This document shows, one piece after another, positions 16,788 through 24,822 of a stretch of 64,000 nt of DNA. The stretch is from assembly GCA_019113175.1 (NCBI GenBank), contig DXHY01000057.1:1-64000 (forward strand), written 5' to 3'. Position 1 is the stretch's first letter; each line of letters opens with the position of its first letter. This stretch comes from Candidatus Eisenbergiella stercoravium. GTDB lineage: Bacteria; Bacillota; Clostridia; Lachnospirales; Lachnospiraceae. The notes under the pieces were generated by a model that had not been told where the DNA came from, did not search any database, and saw nothing but the letters and a program-made list of their open reading frames with translations. Both the position numbers and the translations under genes were made by a program.

Positions 16788-18173
16788 ATGAAATCCACTG
16801 CGAGAATGGATATGACGCGGGGGCCGATCATGCGGAAGGTGCTGGCTTTTGCGCTGCCGATCTGTGCAGGAAATATACTTCAGCAGCTTTACAGTACGGT
16901 TGACACGGTGGTGATCGGCAATTTCTGTGGTCCCACATCGCTGGCTGCGGTGGGGACGAGCAGTCAGCCTGTGGAGCTGCTGCTCTGCATTTTTCTGGGA
17001 ATTGGGACGGGAGTGTCCATCCTGGTATCCCAGTTTGCCGGAAGCGGGAATGGGGAAAAACTGAGGGATATTTCAGCGACGGCTGTTTCCTTCCTCTATC
17101 TGTGCGCTGTCCCGCTTTCCGTGGCAGGACAGCTGATCGGGCCCCTGATCCTGAGGATCATGCAGGTGCCGGAGGATACCTGGGCGCCCGCCGTGTCCTA
17201 CATATCAATCGTTTTCTGGGGAACCCTGGGGAATATGGGCTATAACATGAACGCGGGAATTCTGCGGGGAATGGGAGACAGCAGGGCTTCGCTTCTGTTT
17301 CTGGTGATTTCCTGTCTGGTGAACATTGTGCTGGATCTGGTATTTGTGGCAGGCTTTCATATGGATGTGGCTGGGGCTGCGCTGGCCACGATCATCGCCA
17401 TGTACTGCTCCTGGCTGTTCAGCATTTTCTATATACGCAGGCAGTACCCGGAGCTGCATTTCACATTTCTGCCCAGGAGGATGAATAAGGCCATGTTGGC
17501 GGCCATCGTCCGGATCGGCCTGCCGCTGGGACTGAACAGCTCCTTTTATTCCGTGGGTCATATCCTCATGCAGTCTCTGATCAATCTGCAGGGCTCAGTT
17601 TTCATTGCGGCCTGCTCGGTGAGCAGCAAGGTGACGGGAATTGCAAACGTGGCGATCACCTCCCTGTCTTCGGCGGCCACAACCTTTTCGGGACAGAATC
17701 TGGGGGTGGAAAATTATGACTATCTGAAGAAAGGGGGAATTCAGATTCCTCTGGTCTCAGGGCTGATCACCTGTACGGCCGGGATCGTGGTGACCATTTT
17801 CTGCCGGCCGATTCTGGGACTGTTCACCCAGGACGCGGAGGTGCTTGCATATGCAGTGCGTTATATCCGCATCGTGCTGCCCTTCACCTGGGCCTATGCG
17901 GTGTTTAACGGCATCATCAGCTTTGTGAACGGAATGGGGGAGGTGCGTTTTCCGACGATTGTGAACATTCTGATGCTCTGGGCAGTACGGATTCCCGTAG
18001 GCTGTCTGATCGCTTTCTGTCTGGACGGCGGTTATGTGATGGCCTGTATCCCGGTGAGCTTCGTGTTTGGAATGGTATGCATGCTCAGCTTCTTTGGAAC
18101 GAAGCGGTGGAAGGAGATCGGAAGGCTTGCCCGCGTTCAGAGAGAAAATACGGGCAGAACTGCTTCCGGCTGA
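16788..18173 (+). CDS. MATE family multidrug/metabolite efflux transporter
   Basis: The protein is 461 aa with the twelve hydrophobic segments of the MATE fold in two similar halves. Family features near the start are DMTRGPIMRKVLAFALPICAGNILQQLYSTVDTVVIG and, in the second half, GLPLGLNSSFYSVGHILMQ. It should export cationic compounds or metabolites in exchange for Na+ or H+; the substrate is unknown. RBS is GAAAGGAAGAAGGGG. It is followed by a GC-rich inverted repeat (GCTGACGGAC / GTCTGTCAGC near 18182-18221) without a T run. Confidence 0.92.
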   Translation: MKSTARMDMTRGPIMRKVLAFALPICAGNILQQLYSTVDTVVIGNFCGPTSLAAVGTSSQPVELLLCIFLGIGTGVSILVSQFAGSGNGEKLRDISATAVSFLYLCAVPLSVAGQLIGPLILRIMQVPEDTWAPAVSYISIVFWGTLGNMGYNMNAGILRGMGDSRASLLFLVISCLVNIVLDLVFVAGFHMDVAGAALATIIAMYCSWLFSIFYIRRQYPELHFTFLPRRMNKAMLAAIVRIGLPLGLNSSFYSVGHILMQSLINLQGSVFIAACSVSSKVTGIANVAITSLSSAATTFSGQNLGVENYDYLKKGGIQIPLVSGLITCTAGIVVTIFCRPILGLFTQDAEVLAYAVRYIRIVLPFTWAYAVFNGIISFVNGMGEVRFPTIVNILMLWAVRIPVGCLIAFCLDGGYVMACIPVSFVFGMVCMLSFFGTKRWKEIGRLARVQRENTGRTASG

Positions 18174-18305
18174 CGGTATACGCTGACGGACAGAAAAGAG
18201 GTCGTCCGCCGGTCTGTCAGCTTTCAGAGCCTGTCTGAAGGCACGGGATAATCTATATCCTATCATAAAAAAATATTGCAGTCTATTCTTTTTTTCTCCG
18301 ATTGA

Positions 18306-18435
18306 TATAATGAGGGAAAACAAATGCCGCCTGCGGCGGCAGAATGGAGGCCGGCACGAACCCGGGGTTCGTGCCCAAGAATGACTGACGTCATTCTTGA
18401 AGAATGAAACGCCGCCTGCGGCGGCAGAATGGAGG
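18306..18435 (+). repeat. Modular palindrome array in the leader of the nucleotidyltransferase operon
   Basis: TATAAT at 18306-18311 is a likely -10, with a weak -35. Four hairpins follow: GCCGCC-TGC-GGCGGC (18326-18340), GGCACGAAC/GTTCGTGCC (18352-18374), AAGAATGAC-TGAC-GTCATTCTT (18376-18397), and GCCGCC-TGC-GGCGGC again (18411-18425). Both outer copies continue as AGAATGGAGG, so a 25-bp unit is directly repeated; the second copy supplies the Shine-Dalgarno of the next gene. The hairpins recur at 44.3 and 46.3 kb. Confidence 0.75.
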
Positions 18436-18440
18436 AAGAG

Positions 18441-19217
18441 ATGACTGTAACGCAAAAGGATATGGAAAATTATGTGGATACGTTGATCACTGCGCTGCGG
18501 AAGGAATTCGGCAGACGGCTTCTCTATGTGGGCCTGCAGGGAAGCTGGATGCGTGGGGAGGCTTCAGAAGACAGTGACATCGATATTATGGCGGTGCTGG
18601 ATGAACTGAGTCCGGCGGATATGGATGCGTACCGGAGGGTGGTGAAATCTCTGAACTACGCAGACCGCTCCTGTGGTTTTCTGTGCGGAAGAAAGGATCT
18701 TGCAGACTGGAACCGGTGCGAGATCTGTCACCTGGTGCATACGACGAAGGATTGTTTTGGCAGGCTTTCGGAGCTGGTTCCGGAATACGGGAAAGAGGAT
18801 GTGGTGGAGTATATCAGAATTATGACAGGAAATCTGTATCATGCGCTCTGCCACAGCAGGGTGCATGGATGGAGGCCGGAGGAGACATTCGCCGGAACCA
18901 CGGGGGAGAACGGAGAACGGGAGGAAGCCGCATGGGAGAAAATGCTGAGGGAGGGCCTGAAGCAGACATTTTTCATCCTGCAGAACAAACAGTATGTGGA
19001 AAGCGGTTTTTTTGCGGTTTCCAGGGCAGAGCTTCTGGGGCTTCTTTCAGGAACGGATGAGGAGGTGCTGAAGTTGGCGATGAAAGGGAAGGCGTCTGCG
19101 GCAGAGAGGCAGGCCGCTCTTTCGGAACAAAGGTTTGCGCTCCTGTTCAACTGGTGCAGGCAGACGCTGGAATGGGCGTCGGGAGCTCTTTCCGGTCAGG
19201 AGACAGAAAAGGAATGA
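18441..19217 (+). CDS. Nucleotidyltransferase-fold protein (aminoglycoside adenylyltransferase-like)
   Basis: The protein is 258 aa. LLYVGLQGSWMRGEASEDSDIDIMAVLDE near residues 29-57 is the GSxxRGxxxxxSDxDI nucleotidyltransferase motif with the two metal-binding Asp. The rest is helical and suits a substrate-binding domain like that of the kanamycin or streptomycin transferases, but similarity outside the motif was not recognised. The start at 18441 fits GGAGG at 18431-18435; an ATG at 18429 lies inside the repeat. The MATE gene begins 7 bp after the stop, so a detoxification pair (modify and export) is possible. The real substrate is unknown. Confidence 0.75.
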   Translation: MTVTQKDMENYVDTLITALRKEFGRRLLYVGLQGSWMRGEASEDSDIDIMAVLDELSPADMDAYRRVVKSLNYADRSCGFLCGRKDLADWNRCEICHLVHTTKDCFGRLSELVPEYGKEDVVEYIRIMTGNLYHALCHSRVHGWRPEETFAGTTGENGEREEAAWEKMLREGLKQTFFILQNKQYVESGFFAVSRAELLGLLSGTDEEVLKLAMKGKASAAERQAALSEQRFALLFNWCRQTLEWASGALSGQETEKE

Positions 19218-19224
19218 ACATAAG

Positions 19225-20577
19225 ATGGCAAAAACAGTGAAAATGACAGAAGGGAATATCGCGGGACAGCTGCTCTCCCAGGCTCTTCCGCTGATTGCGG
19301 GGAATGTATTTCAGCTCACCTATAATGTGGTGGATTCCGTGATCGTGGGGCGGTTTATCGGGACGGACACGCTGGCGGCGGTGGGAACTGCCGGGCCGGT
19401 GATGAACCTTTTCATTCTGGGAATTTCCGGTGTGAGCATGGGAGCTTCCGTGATCATGAGCCATTATTTCGGAGCGGGCAGGGAGGATCTTTTGAAGCGG
19501 GAAATGGCCACGGTTTCCGTGTTCGGCCTGTATTTTTCCGTTCTGCTGGCCCTGGCCGGAGCGGTGGGAGCCAAGGCGCTTTTGAGGCTTTTGCAGGTAC
19601 CGGAGGAAATTCTGGAGCTGTCCGCCGGGTATCTGCGTCTGATTTTCATTGGAATGCCCTTTACCTATTTCTACAATACTTATTCTTCCGCGCTGAAAAG
19701 TGTGGGAGATTCCCGGACACCGCTGTATTTTCTGGTGTTCTCCACTCTTTTGAATGCCGGACTGGATCTGGTGCTGATCGGCGGGCTGCATTTCGGAATC
19801 GTCTGTTCCGCCCTCACAACGGTGCTGGCTCAGGCAGTCAGCGCCGTGGGATGTGCATTCTATGTGAAGAGAAAGGTTTCCATGCTCCATGTTCCGCTGC
19901 GTGAGCTTCATGCGGACCGGGCGCTCCTGGGAGAGACGCTGCGTTACGGCGGCGTCACCGCGCTGCAGCAGGCCTGCCAGCCCATTGGGAATCTGCTGAT
20001 CCAGGGGGCGGTGAATCAGATGGGCGTTTCGGTCATGGCAGCCTTTAATGCGGTGACGAAGATCGACGATTACGCGCTGGTGCCGGAGCGGAATATCTCC
20101 AATGCCATGACCACCTTCATCGCGCAGAATGGAGGGGCGGGAAAAAAGAACAGGATCCGGAAAGGCTTTGCGGCCGGCATGTGGATGGAGGCGGCATACG
20201 GCGTTATGGCCTGTGCGGTGGTCCTGCTGATCAGAAGGCCGGTGATGGAGCTGTTTGTGGGAAAGGCGGAAACGGCTGTAATCGCGGAGGGCGCGGGATA
20301 TTTGGGGATGATGGCCTTTTTCTACATCCTGCCGGGCCTGACCAATGGAATCCAGGGCTTTTACCGGGGAATGGGCAGGATGAAAATGACCCTCGCCGGG
20401 ACAGCGCTGCAGACCAGCTTCCGGGTGGTTTTCGTCTATCTGCTTTCCGGACGTCTGGGGATCCGCAGCTTCGCGGTTTCCTGCGCCTTAGGCTGGTGTG
20501 CCATGCTGCTGATGGAGGGGATCCATTATCAGCTTGTGATGAAAAAAGGACTGAAGGAAAAGGGCGCGAACCTGTAG
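19225..20577 (+). CDS. MATE family efflux transporter (second copy)
   Basis: The protein is 450 aa with about twelve membrane segments. Typical parts are QALPLIAGNVFQLTYNVVDSVIVGRFIGTDTLAAVGTAGP and, in the second half, GVTALQQACQPIGNLLIQGAVNQMG. It is a diverged paralogue of the transporter at 16.8 kb. The start at 19225 was chosen because AAAGGA lies 5-10 bp upstream; the frame opens earlier inside the previous gene. It is translationally close to the nucleotidyltransferase gene (7-bp gap) and to the dehydrogenase that follows (21-bp gap). Confidence 0.92.
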   Translation: MAKTVKMTEGNIAGQLLSQALPLIAGNVFQLTYNVVDSVIVGRFIGTDTLAAVGTAGPVMNLFILGISGVSMGASVIMSHYFGAGREDLLKREMATVSVFGLYFSVLLALAGAVGAKALLRLLQVPEEILELSAGYLRLIFIGMPFTYFYNTYSSALKSVGDSRTPLYFLVFSTLLNAGLDLVLIGGLHFGIVCSALTTVLAQAVSAVGCAFYVKRKVSMLHVPLRELHADRALLGETLRYGGVTALQQACQPIGNLLIQGAVNQMGVSVMAAFNAVTKIDDYALVPERNISNAMTTFIAQNGGAGKKNRIRKGFAAGMWMEAAYGVMACAVVLLIRRPVMELFVGKAETAVIAEGAGYLGMMAFFYILPGLTNGIQGFYRGMGRMKMTLAGTALQTSFRVVFVYLLSGRLGIRSFAVSCALGWCAMLLMEGIHYQLVMKKGLKEKGANL

Positions 20578-20598
20578 CTCGCGTGGAAAGGAGAAGGT

Positions 20599-21624
20599 AT
20601 GAAGTGCGCAGTATTTTATGGAAAACACGATGTGAGGATTGAGGAAAGGCCCATGCCGGTTCCGGGACCGGATGAGGTGCTGATCCAGGTGAAGGCCTGT
20701 GGAATCTGCGGGACGGACGTGCATATTTTTGAAGGAGATGAGGGAGCCGCAGCGGTGACGCCGCTCACGATCCTTGGACATGAATTTTCCGGCGTGATCG
20801 TTCAGACGGGGGAACGCGTGACGGACTATCAGGAGGGGGACCGGGTCTGCATCGATCCCAACTGCATGTGCGGTTCCTGCACGCCCTGCCGGGAGGGCGT
20901 GGGGCATTACTGTGAGCATATGATCGGCTATGGTACTACGGTAAACGGGGGCTTTGCGGAATTCTGCGCAGTGAATGCCAGACAGGTTTACCGTTTGGGC
21001 AGCAACACCACCTTTGAGCAGGGGGCGATGGCGGAGCCGGCGGCCTGTTGTCTGCACGGCATTGATCTGTGCAATATCCGTCCCGGCCATCAGGTGGCGG
21101 TGATCGGAGGCGGAATGATCGGCCTTCTGATGCTGCAGCTTGCGCGGCTTTCCGGAGCTGCCAGAACCGCCCTTCTGGAGCCGGTGGAAGAGAAGCGCCG
21201 GGTGGGTGCGGCCCTTGGAGCGGATGTGTGTGTGGACCCGCTTCATGAGGACGCAGGGGCGGCGCTTCGGGCGGCCGGAATGGATCATATCGATACGGTG
21301 ATTGAATGCGTAGGAAAGCCCTCGACCATCACACAGGCCATTGACCTGGCAGGCTATAAGGCGGTGGTAATGATGTTCGGTCTTACCGCGCCTCAGGAGA
21401 CGGTATCCATCCGGCCCTTTGAGATTTTCAAAAAGGAGCTGGAGCTGAAGGCCTCCTACATCAATCCATATACCCAGACCAGAGCGCTCCGTCTGATCGA
21501 CAGCGGCAGGCTGGATGTGAGCAGCATGGTGTATGAGATATGCGGTCTGGACCGGCTTGCGGATATTCTGGCGAAGCCGGAGCTTCGGGCCAGAGGAAAG
21601 TATATTATCTCTCCGGAAAAGTGA
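20599..21624 (+). CDS. Zinc-dependent medium-chain alcohol/polyol dehydrogenase
   Basis: The protein is 341 aa. Catalytic zinc ligands are in ACGICGTDVHIFEGD (Cys) and GHEFSG (His-Glu). The structural zinc loop is DPNCMCGSCTPCREGVGHYC. The NAD fold is VAVIGGGMIGLLMLQLAR. The length and GTDVH motif fit the sorbitol/threonine/arabitol dehydrogenase branch; the polyol is not identifiable. RBS is AAAGGAGAAGGT. It is the last gene of the nucleotidyltransferase-MATE-dehydrogenase run. Confidence 0.9.
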   Translation: MKCAVFYGKHDVRIEERPMPVPGPDEVLIQVKACGICGTDVHIFEGDEGAAAVTPLTILGHEFSGVIVQTGERVTDYQEGDRVCIDPNCMCGSCTPCREGVGHYCEHMIGYGTTVNGGFAEFCAVNARQVYRLGSNTTFEQGAMAEPAACCLHGIDLCNIRPGHQVAVIGGGMIGLLMLQLARLSGAARTALLEPVEEKRRVGAALGADVCVDPLHEDAGAALRAAGMDHIDTVIECVGKPSTITQAIDLAGYKAVVMMFGLTAPQETVSIRPFEIFKKELELKASYINPYTQTRALRLIDSGRLDVSSMVYEICGLDRLADILAKPELRARGKYIISPEK

Positions 21625-21698
21625 GGCGGAGCGGCCGGGGAAAATGCGGCAGGCGGGCCATCGGCCGGAAGGTCTGTGACCGGGAATGAGGAATTGGA

Positions 21699-22736
21699 AT
21701 GAATCCCATATATCGGATTGAAAAGGGCAGCGGAGTGGGAATCATCTGCTGCTCCGATGGGCGAAAAAGAGAAAAAACAGAGGAACTTTCTTCAGGAACA
21801 GAAGTGGGGGCCCGGACGGAGTGTGATTTGGAACTTCGCTCTCTTCTGGAAAAGCTGGAGTCCCTCGGGCTGCAGCCGCAGCTTTCTCCCTGTATCTATG
21901 CGCGAAACGGCGCTTCTGCCGGAAGCGGCAGGGAGAGGGCGCAGGCGCTGATGGATTTTTACCGGGACGATTCAATAAAGGCAATTTTCGATATTTCGGG
22001 AGGAAATGCGGCCAATGAGGTGCTGCCCTTCCTGGATTATTCTGTGATTGCCGGGACGGATAAGCTGTTCTGGGGCTACAGTGACCTGACGGTGATCCTG
22101 AATGCGGTTTATGCGAAAACAGGGAAAGCATCCGTCCTCTGGCAGATTCGGAATCTGCTGTATGATCATGGAGAGGAGCAGAAAACGGCGCTTGAAGAGG
22201 CTTTGTCTGAAAGCGCCAGGGACTGCGGAACCGGAGATGGGAAGGGGGAGAAGGCGGAAAAGGAGGCTGCAAAGGCTGATGCACTTTTTTCCTTTCCCTT
22301 TCATTTTATCAACAGCAGCCGGATGGAAGGCGTTGTCGCAGGAGGAAACCTTCGCTGTCTTCTGAAACTTGCCGGAACGGAATTCTGGCCGGATATGCGG
22401 GGAAAGCTGCTGCTCCTGGAAAGCCGCAGCGGCGGGGAAGCGCTGATCGCTTCCGGGCTGGCACAGCTTGAGCAGATGGGCGTTTTCCGGCAGATTTCCG
22501 GACTGCTTCTCGGTACCTTCACGGAGCTGGAAGGGAGTGTGCCGGGCGCGGAGGAGAGGCTTGCCGCCCTCGTCAGGGAGCATGCGGGGCCGGAGCTTCC
22601 CGTTGCAAAAACGCAGCGGATCGGTCATGGGACAGATTCCGCTGCGGTGCTGATCGGAGGGGGGATGCGTCTGGAAAACGGGCGGCCTGTTTTGAAGCGG
22701 CCCGGTCCGGCAGGTTCGGTTCACGGCCCTGTCTGA
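21699..22736 (+). CDS. S66 family peptidase (LD-carboxypeptidase / MccF-like)
   Basis: The protein is 345 aa. The catalytic Ser is in FWGYSDLTVILNAVYAKTG, the Glu in KLLLLESRSGGEALIASGLAQLE, and the His in QRIGHGTDSAAVLIGG, giving the Ser-Glu-His triad of the family. Such enzymes recycle murein tetrapeptides or inactivate microcin C-like compounds. A charged insertion (about residues 165-195, GTGDGKGEKAEKEAAKAD) is unusual for the family. It is separated from the dehydrogenase by 74 bp and may be in the same transcript. The next gene converges on it. Confidence 0.88.
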   Translation: MNPIYRIEKGSGVGIICCSDGRKREKTEELSSGTEVGARTECDLELRSLLEKLESLGLQPQLSPCIYARNGASAGSGRERAQALMDFYRDDSIKAIFDISGGNAANEVLPFLDYSVIAGTDKLFWGYSDLTVILNAVYAKTGKASVLWQIRNLLYDHGEEQKTALEEALSESARDCGTGDGKGEKAEKEAAKADALFSFPFHFINSSRMEGVVAGGNLRCLLKLAGTEFWPDMRGKLLLLESRSGGEALIASGLAQLEQMGVFRQISGLLLGTFTELEGSVPGAEERLAALVREHAGPELPVAKTQRIGHGTDSAAVLIGGGMRLENGRPVLKRPGPAGSVHGPV

Positions 22737-22795
22737 GCTGCTGCCTGAACAGCCGGAGCATGCCTTCCATTGGAAGTTTTTCCCCGTGCCGGATT

Positions 22796-23659
22796 TTATC
22801 GATATACTTTGTTCAGTGTGAAGCCCCTTCCACGCACCTCATTGATCCGGTTTACGATGATGAAGGCCTCCGGGTCCACCTCCAGGATGAGCTGATTTAC
22901 CCTGGGCAGGTCACGATTGGAGATGACGGCGAGCACCATGTTCTCTTCTTTATGAAAATAGCCGGTTTCCATGTGGAGAAGCGAGGTGCCGCAGTCGATG
23001 CGCTCCGCCAGCAGGCGGTTGATGGCGTCGTGTTCTCTGCTGATGATTTTTACCTGCATTTTCGCGCCGCCGAACACCAGAACCTTATCCAGGGCGACGG
23101 TATAGACCACAATCAGCAGGATTCCATAAAGAAGGGCGTGGATGTCGGTACTCATCATCTGAAGGGCGAGGATGATGCAGTCGCACAGATAGATGGTGGC
23201 GGATACGTTGATATTTTTCTTCTTTTTCAGGATCAGGGCCGGAATATCCATGCCGCCCGTAGAAGCGCCTGCCCGCATGACGATGCCGATCCCCGCGCCG
23301 ATGAGCACGCCGGCGTAGAGCACTGCTGTAAGACGCTCCTCCAGGACTATGCCGGGCAGGCCGGAATTCTCCAGAATGCCCAAAAGCAGGGGATAGATCA
23401 GCGTGCTGAGAACGGTGGTCACGGCAAACTGTTTCCCCAGGATCCAGGCGCCGAGAAGGAACATTGCCACATTAAAGACGCAGACGAAGGCACTGACCGG
23501 AATCCCGGCGGTCCGGTAAAAAAACAGCGCAAGCCCTGTGGTACCGCCCGTAAGAAGCTGGTTCGGCACGATGAAAAGCGTCACCGCCAGCGCGTACAGC
23601 AGGTTTCCCAACAGGATCATTCCAAGCTTCGGTATGTAAACAGTCCATTTCTTTTTCAC
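22796..23659 (-). CDS. YitT family membrane protein (DUF161 + DUF2179)
   Basis: The protein is 287 aa. The first 200 residues hold five or six hydrophobic segments (MILLGNLLYALAVTLFIV, LALFFYRTAGIPVSAFV, AVLYAGVLIGAGIGIVMRAGASTGGMDI). GASTGGMDI is a family landmark. Residues from about 205 form the soluble DUF2179 domain (KIISREHDAINRLLAER, ISNRDLPRVNQLILEVDPEAFIIV). Translation starts with GTG, supported by AAAGGAGAAACCC. Function is not established. Confidence 0.92.
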   Translation of the reverse strand: MKKKWTVYIPKLGMILLGNLLYALAVTLFIVPNQLLTGGTTGLALFFYRTAGIPVSAFVCVFNVAMFLLGAWILGKQFAVTTVLSTLIYPLLLGILENSGLPGIVLEERLTAVLYAGVLIGAGIGIVMRAGASTGGMDIPALILKKKKNINVSATIYLCDCIILALQMMSTDIHALLYGILLIVVYTVALDKVLVFGGAKMQVKIISREHDAINRLLAERIDCGTSLLHMETGYFHKEENMVLAVISNRDLPRVNQLILEVDPEAFIIVNRINEVRGRGFTLNKVYR

Positions 23660-23969
23660 GGGTTTCTCCTTTCCTGATTTACCACGGTAAAATTTCCAAT
23701 AAAAAAACGGCGCAAATGCCGTTTCTGATTTCCGATATTCCGCTTTCTTTCCGCCGGAGCGCGAAATGCCGCCCGGCTCTGTTTTTCAGGTGTCATGTGT
23801 CATTCATCCTTTCCGAACAGAGCCATGGTAACATTTCCGGGGCGGTACGTCAAGAGAAAGACGCGGATCTTTGGGGCAAAGACGAGGACCTTTGGGCAGA
23901 GTTTTTCTGCTCAGCCAGGTCTGCGCATTCACTGCGCGGACCCTGCCAAAAGGTGCGGCTGACGGAGTG
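23660..23969. other. Spacer between frdB and yitT
   Basis: No gene is supported. It contains the minus-strand terminator at 23698-23724. A short imperfect direct repeat around 23850-23900 (GATCTTTGGGGCAAAGACGA and GACCTTTGGGCAGAG) is the only other structure noticed. Confidence 0.5.
23698..23724 (-). terminator. Intrinsic terminator of the frdCAB operon
   Basis: On the minus strand AAACGGC / GCCGTTT (plus 23705-23711 and 23718-23724) closes a 6-nt loop and is followed by a run of seven Ts including the stem end. It lies between frdB and yitT. Confidence 0.8.
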
Positions 23970-24680
23970 TCACTGCTCAGCCGGATCTGCGGGCCGCCGG
24001 CCGGTTTTCAGGCGGCTCATTTCAGCCATGGAGGCGAGGGTATCGATCCCCGCCGGGCAGACGTTTACACAGGAAAGCGCACGGGAGCAGCCGGAGGCAA
24101 AATGGCTGGAATACTCCTTTTTCAGCTCCTTTCTGCGGTCGGCGCTCTGAAGGGCCAGCAGATACATTTCATTGGCAAAAAGCGCACCGAAAAAATTGTC
24201 TCCCCCGGTATAGTTGGGGCAGATTTCAAGGCAGAGCCCGCATTTCAGACATTTGGCGACGGAATACAGCTGGGGGAAATCCTTTTCCGGAAGGCCGCGG
24301 TACCGGCCAAGATAGGCTTCCGCCTGAAGAAGACCCCGTTCAATGACGCTCCGGTCCACGATCAGGTCCGCCACCACGGGAAATTTTGAAAGGGGTTCCA
24401 GCGTCAGCCTGTCTCCTTTGATATCCCGCAGAAAAGTGGCGCAGGCGAGCCCGGGCACTCCGTTGATGATCATGGCGCAGGCTCCGCACATTTTCTGAAG
24501 ACAGCTGCAATCCCAGCGGATTCGTGGGGCGGCGTTTCCGTCCACATCATAAAGGTCGTCCGTATAGTTGAGTCTGTCCAGCAGGGCGCTCACGGTCATC
24601 TCAGGGCTGGAGTCGCATTCAAAGGACTGCCAATAGGGGGTGGCAGATGTATCCCGCTGCCGTTTGACTGTTATTCGCAT
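23970..24680 (-). CDS. frdB: Fumarate reductase / succinate dehydrogenase iron-sulfur subunit
   Basis: The protein is 236 aa. The 2Fe-2S motif is CSCLQKMCGAC plus a later Cys (LACATFL) in the first 100 residues. The 4Fe-4S/3Fe-4S ligands are CLKCGLCLEICP and GCSRALSCVNVCP. It passes electrons from the membrane subunit to FrdA. The start at 24680 follows GGAGG at 24686-24690; a TTG 12 bp upstream is not needed. Unlike the tight frdC-frdA spacing, 138 bp separate it from frdA, and that gap is filled by a structured element that reaches almost to this SD. Confidence 0.93.
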   Translation of the reverse strand: MRITVKRQRDTSATPYWQSFECDSSPEMTVSALLDRLNYTDDLYDVDGNAAPRIRWDCSCLQKMCGACAMIINGVPGLACATFLRDIKGDRLTLEPLSKFPVVADLIVDRSVIERGLLQAEAYLGRYRGLPEKDFPQLYSVAKCLKCGLCLEICPNYTGGDNFFGALFANEMYLLALQSADRRKELKKEYSSHFASGCSRALSCVNVCPAGIDTLASMAEMSRLKTGRRPADPAEQ

Positions 24681-24694
24681 ATTTACCTCCAAGC

Positions 24695-24822
24695 CGAAGC
24701 GCTATGCTGAGGCCGCGAGGAGAAATCACGTATGTGATTTCTCCTCTGCGATCACTACAGTTTTGCGGCGCTTCGACGCAAAACTGTCGATTGAACAATG
24801 TGCCATCGGGTACATTGTTCAA
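24695..24822 (-). other. Structured frdA-frdB spacer: three hairpins and a possible pseudoknot
   Basis: Read on the minus strand the order is: TTGAACAATGT/ACATTGTTCAA (plus 24791-24801 with 24812-24822, including the frdA stop), ACAGTTTTGCG/CGCAAAACTGT (24757-24767 with 24777-24787), and GAGGAGAAATCAC/GTGATTTCTCCTC (24717-24729 with 24734-24746). The loop of the middle hairpin (plus GCGCTTCG, 24768-24775) is exactly complementary to CGAAGCGC at 24695-24702, which lies 4 bp from the frdB Shine-Dalgarno. Folding is read by eye. It may be an inserted palindromic repeat or an RNA control element. Confidence 0.6.

Noticed and set aside
18182-18221. Terminator after the first MATE gene
   Set aside because: The inverted repeat GCTGACGGAC/GTCTGTCAGC is real but has no T run, so it was not listed as a terminator.
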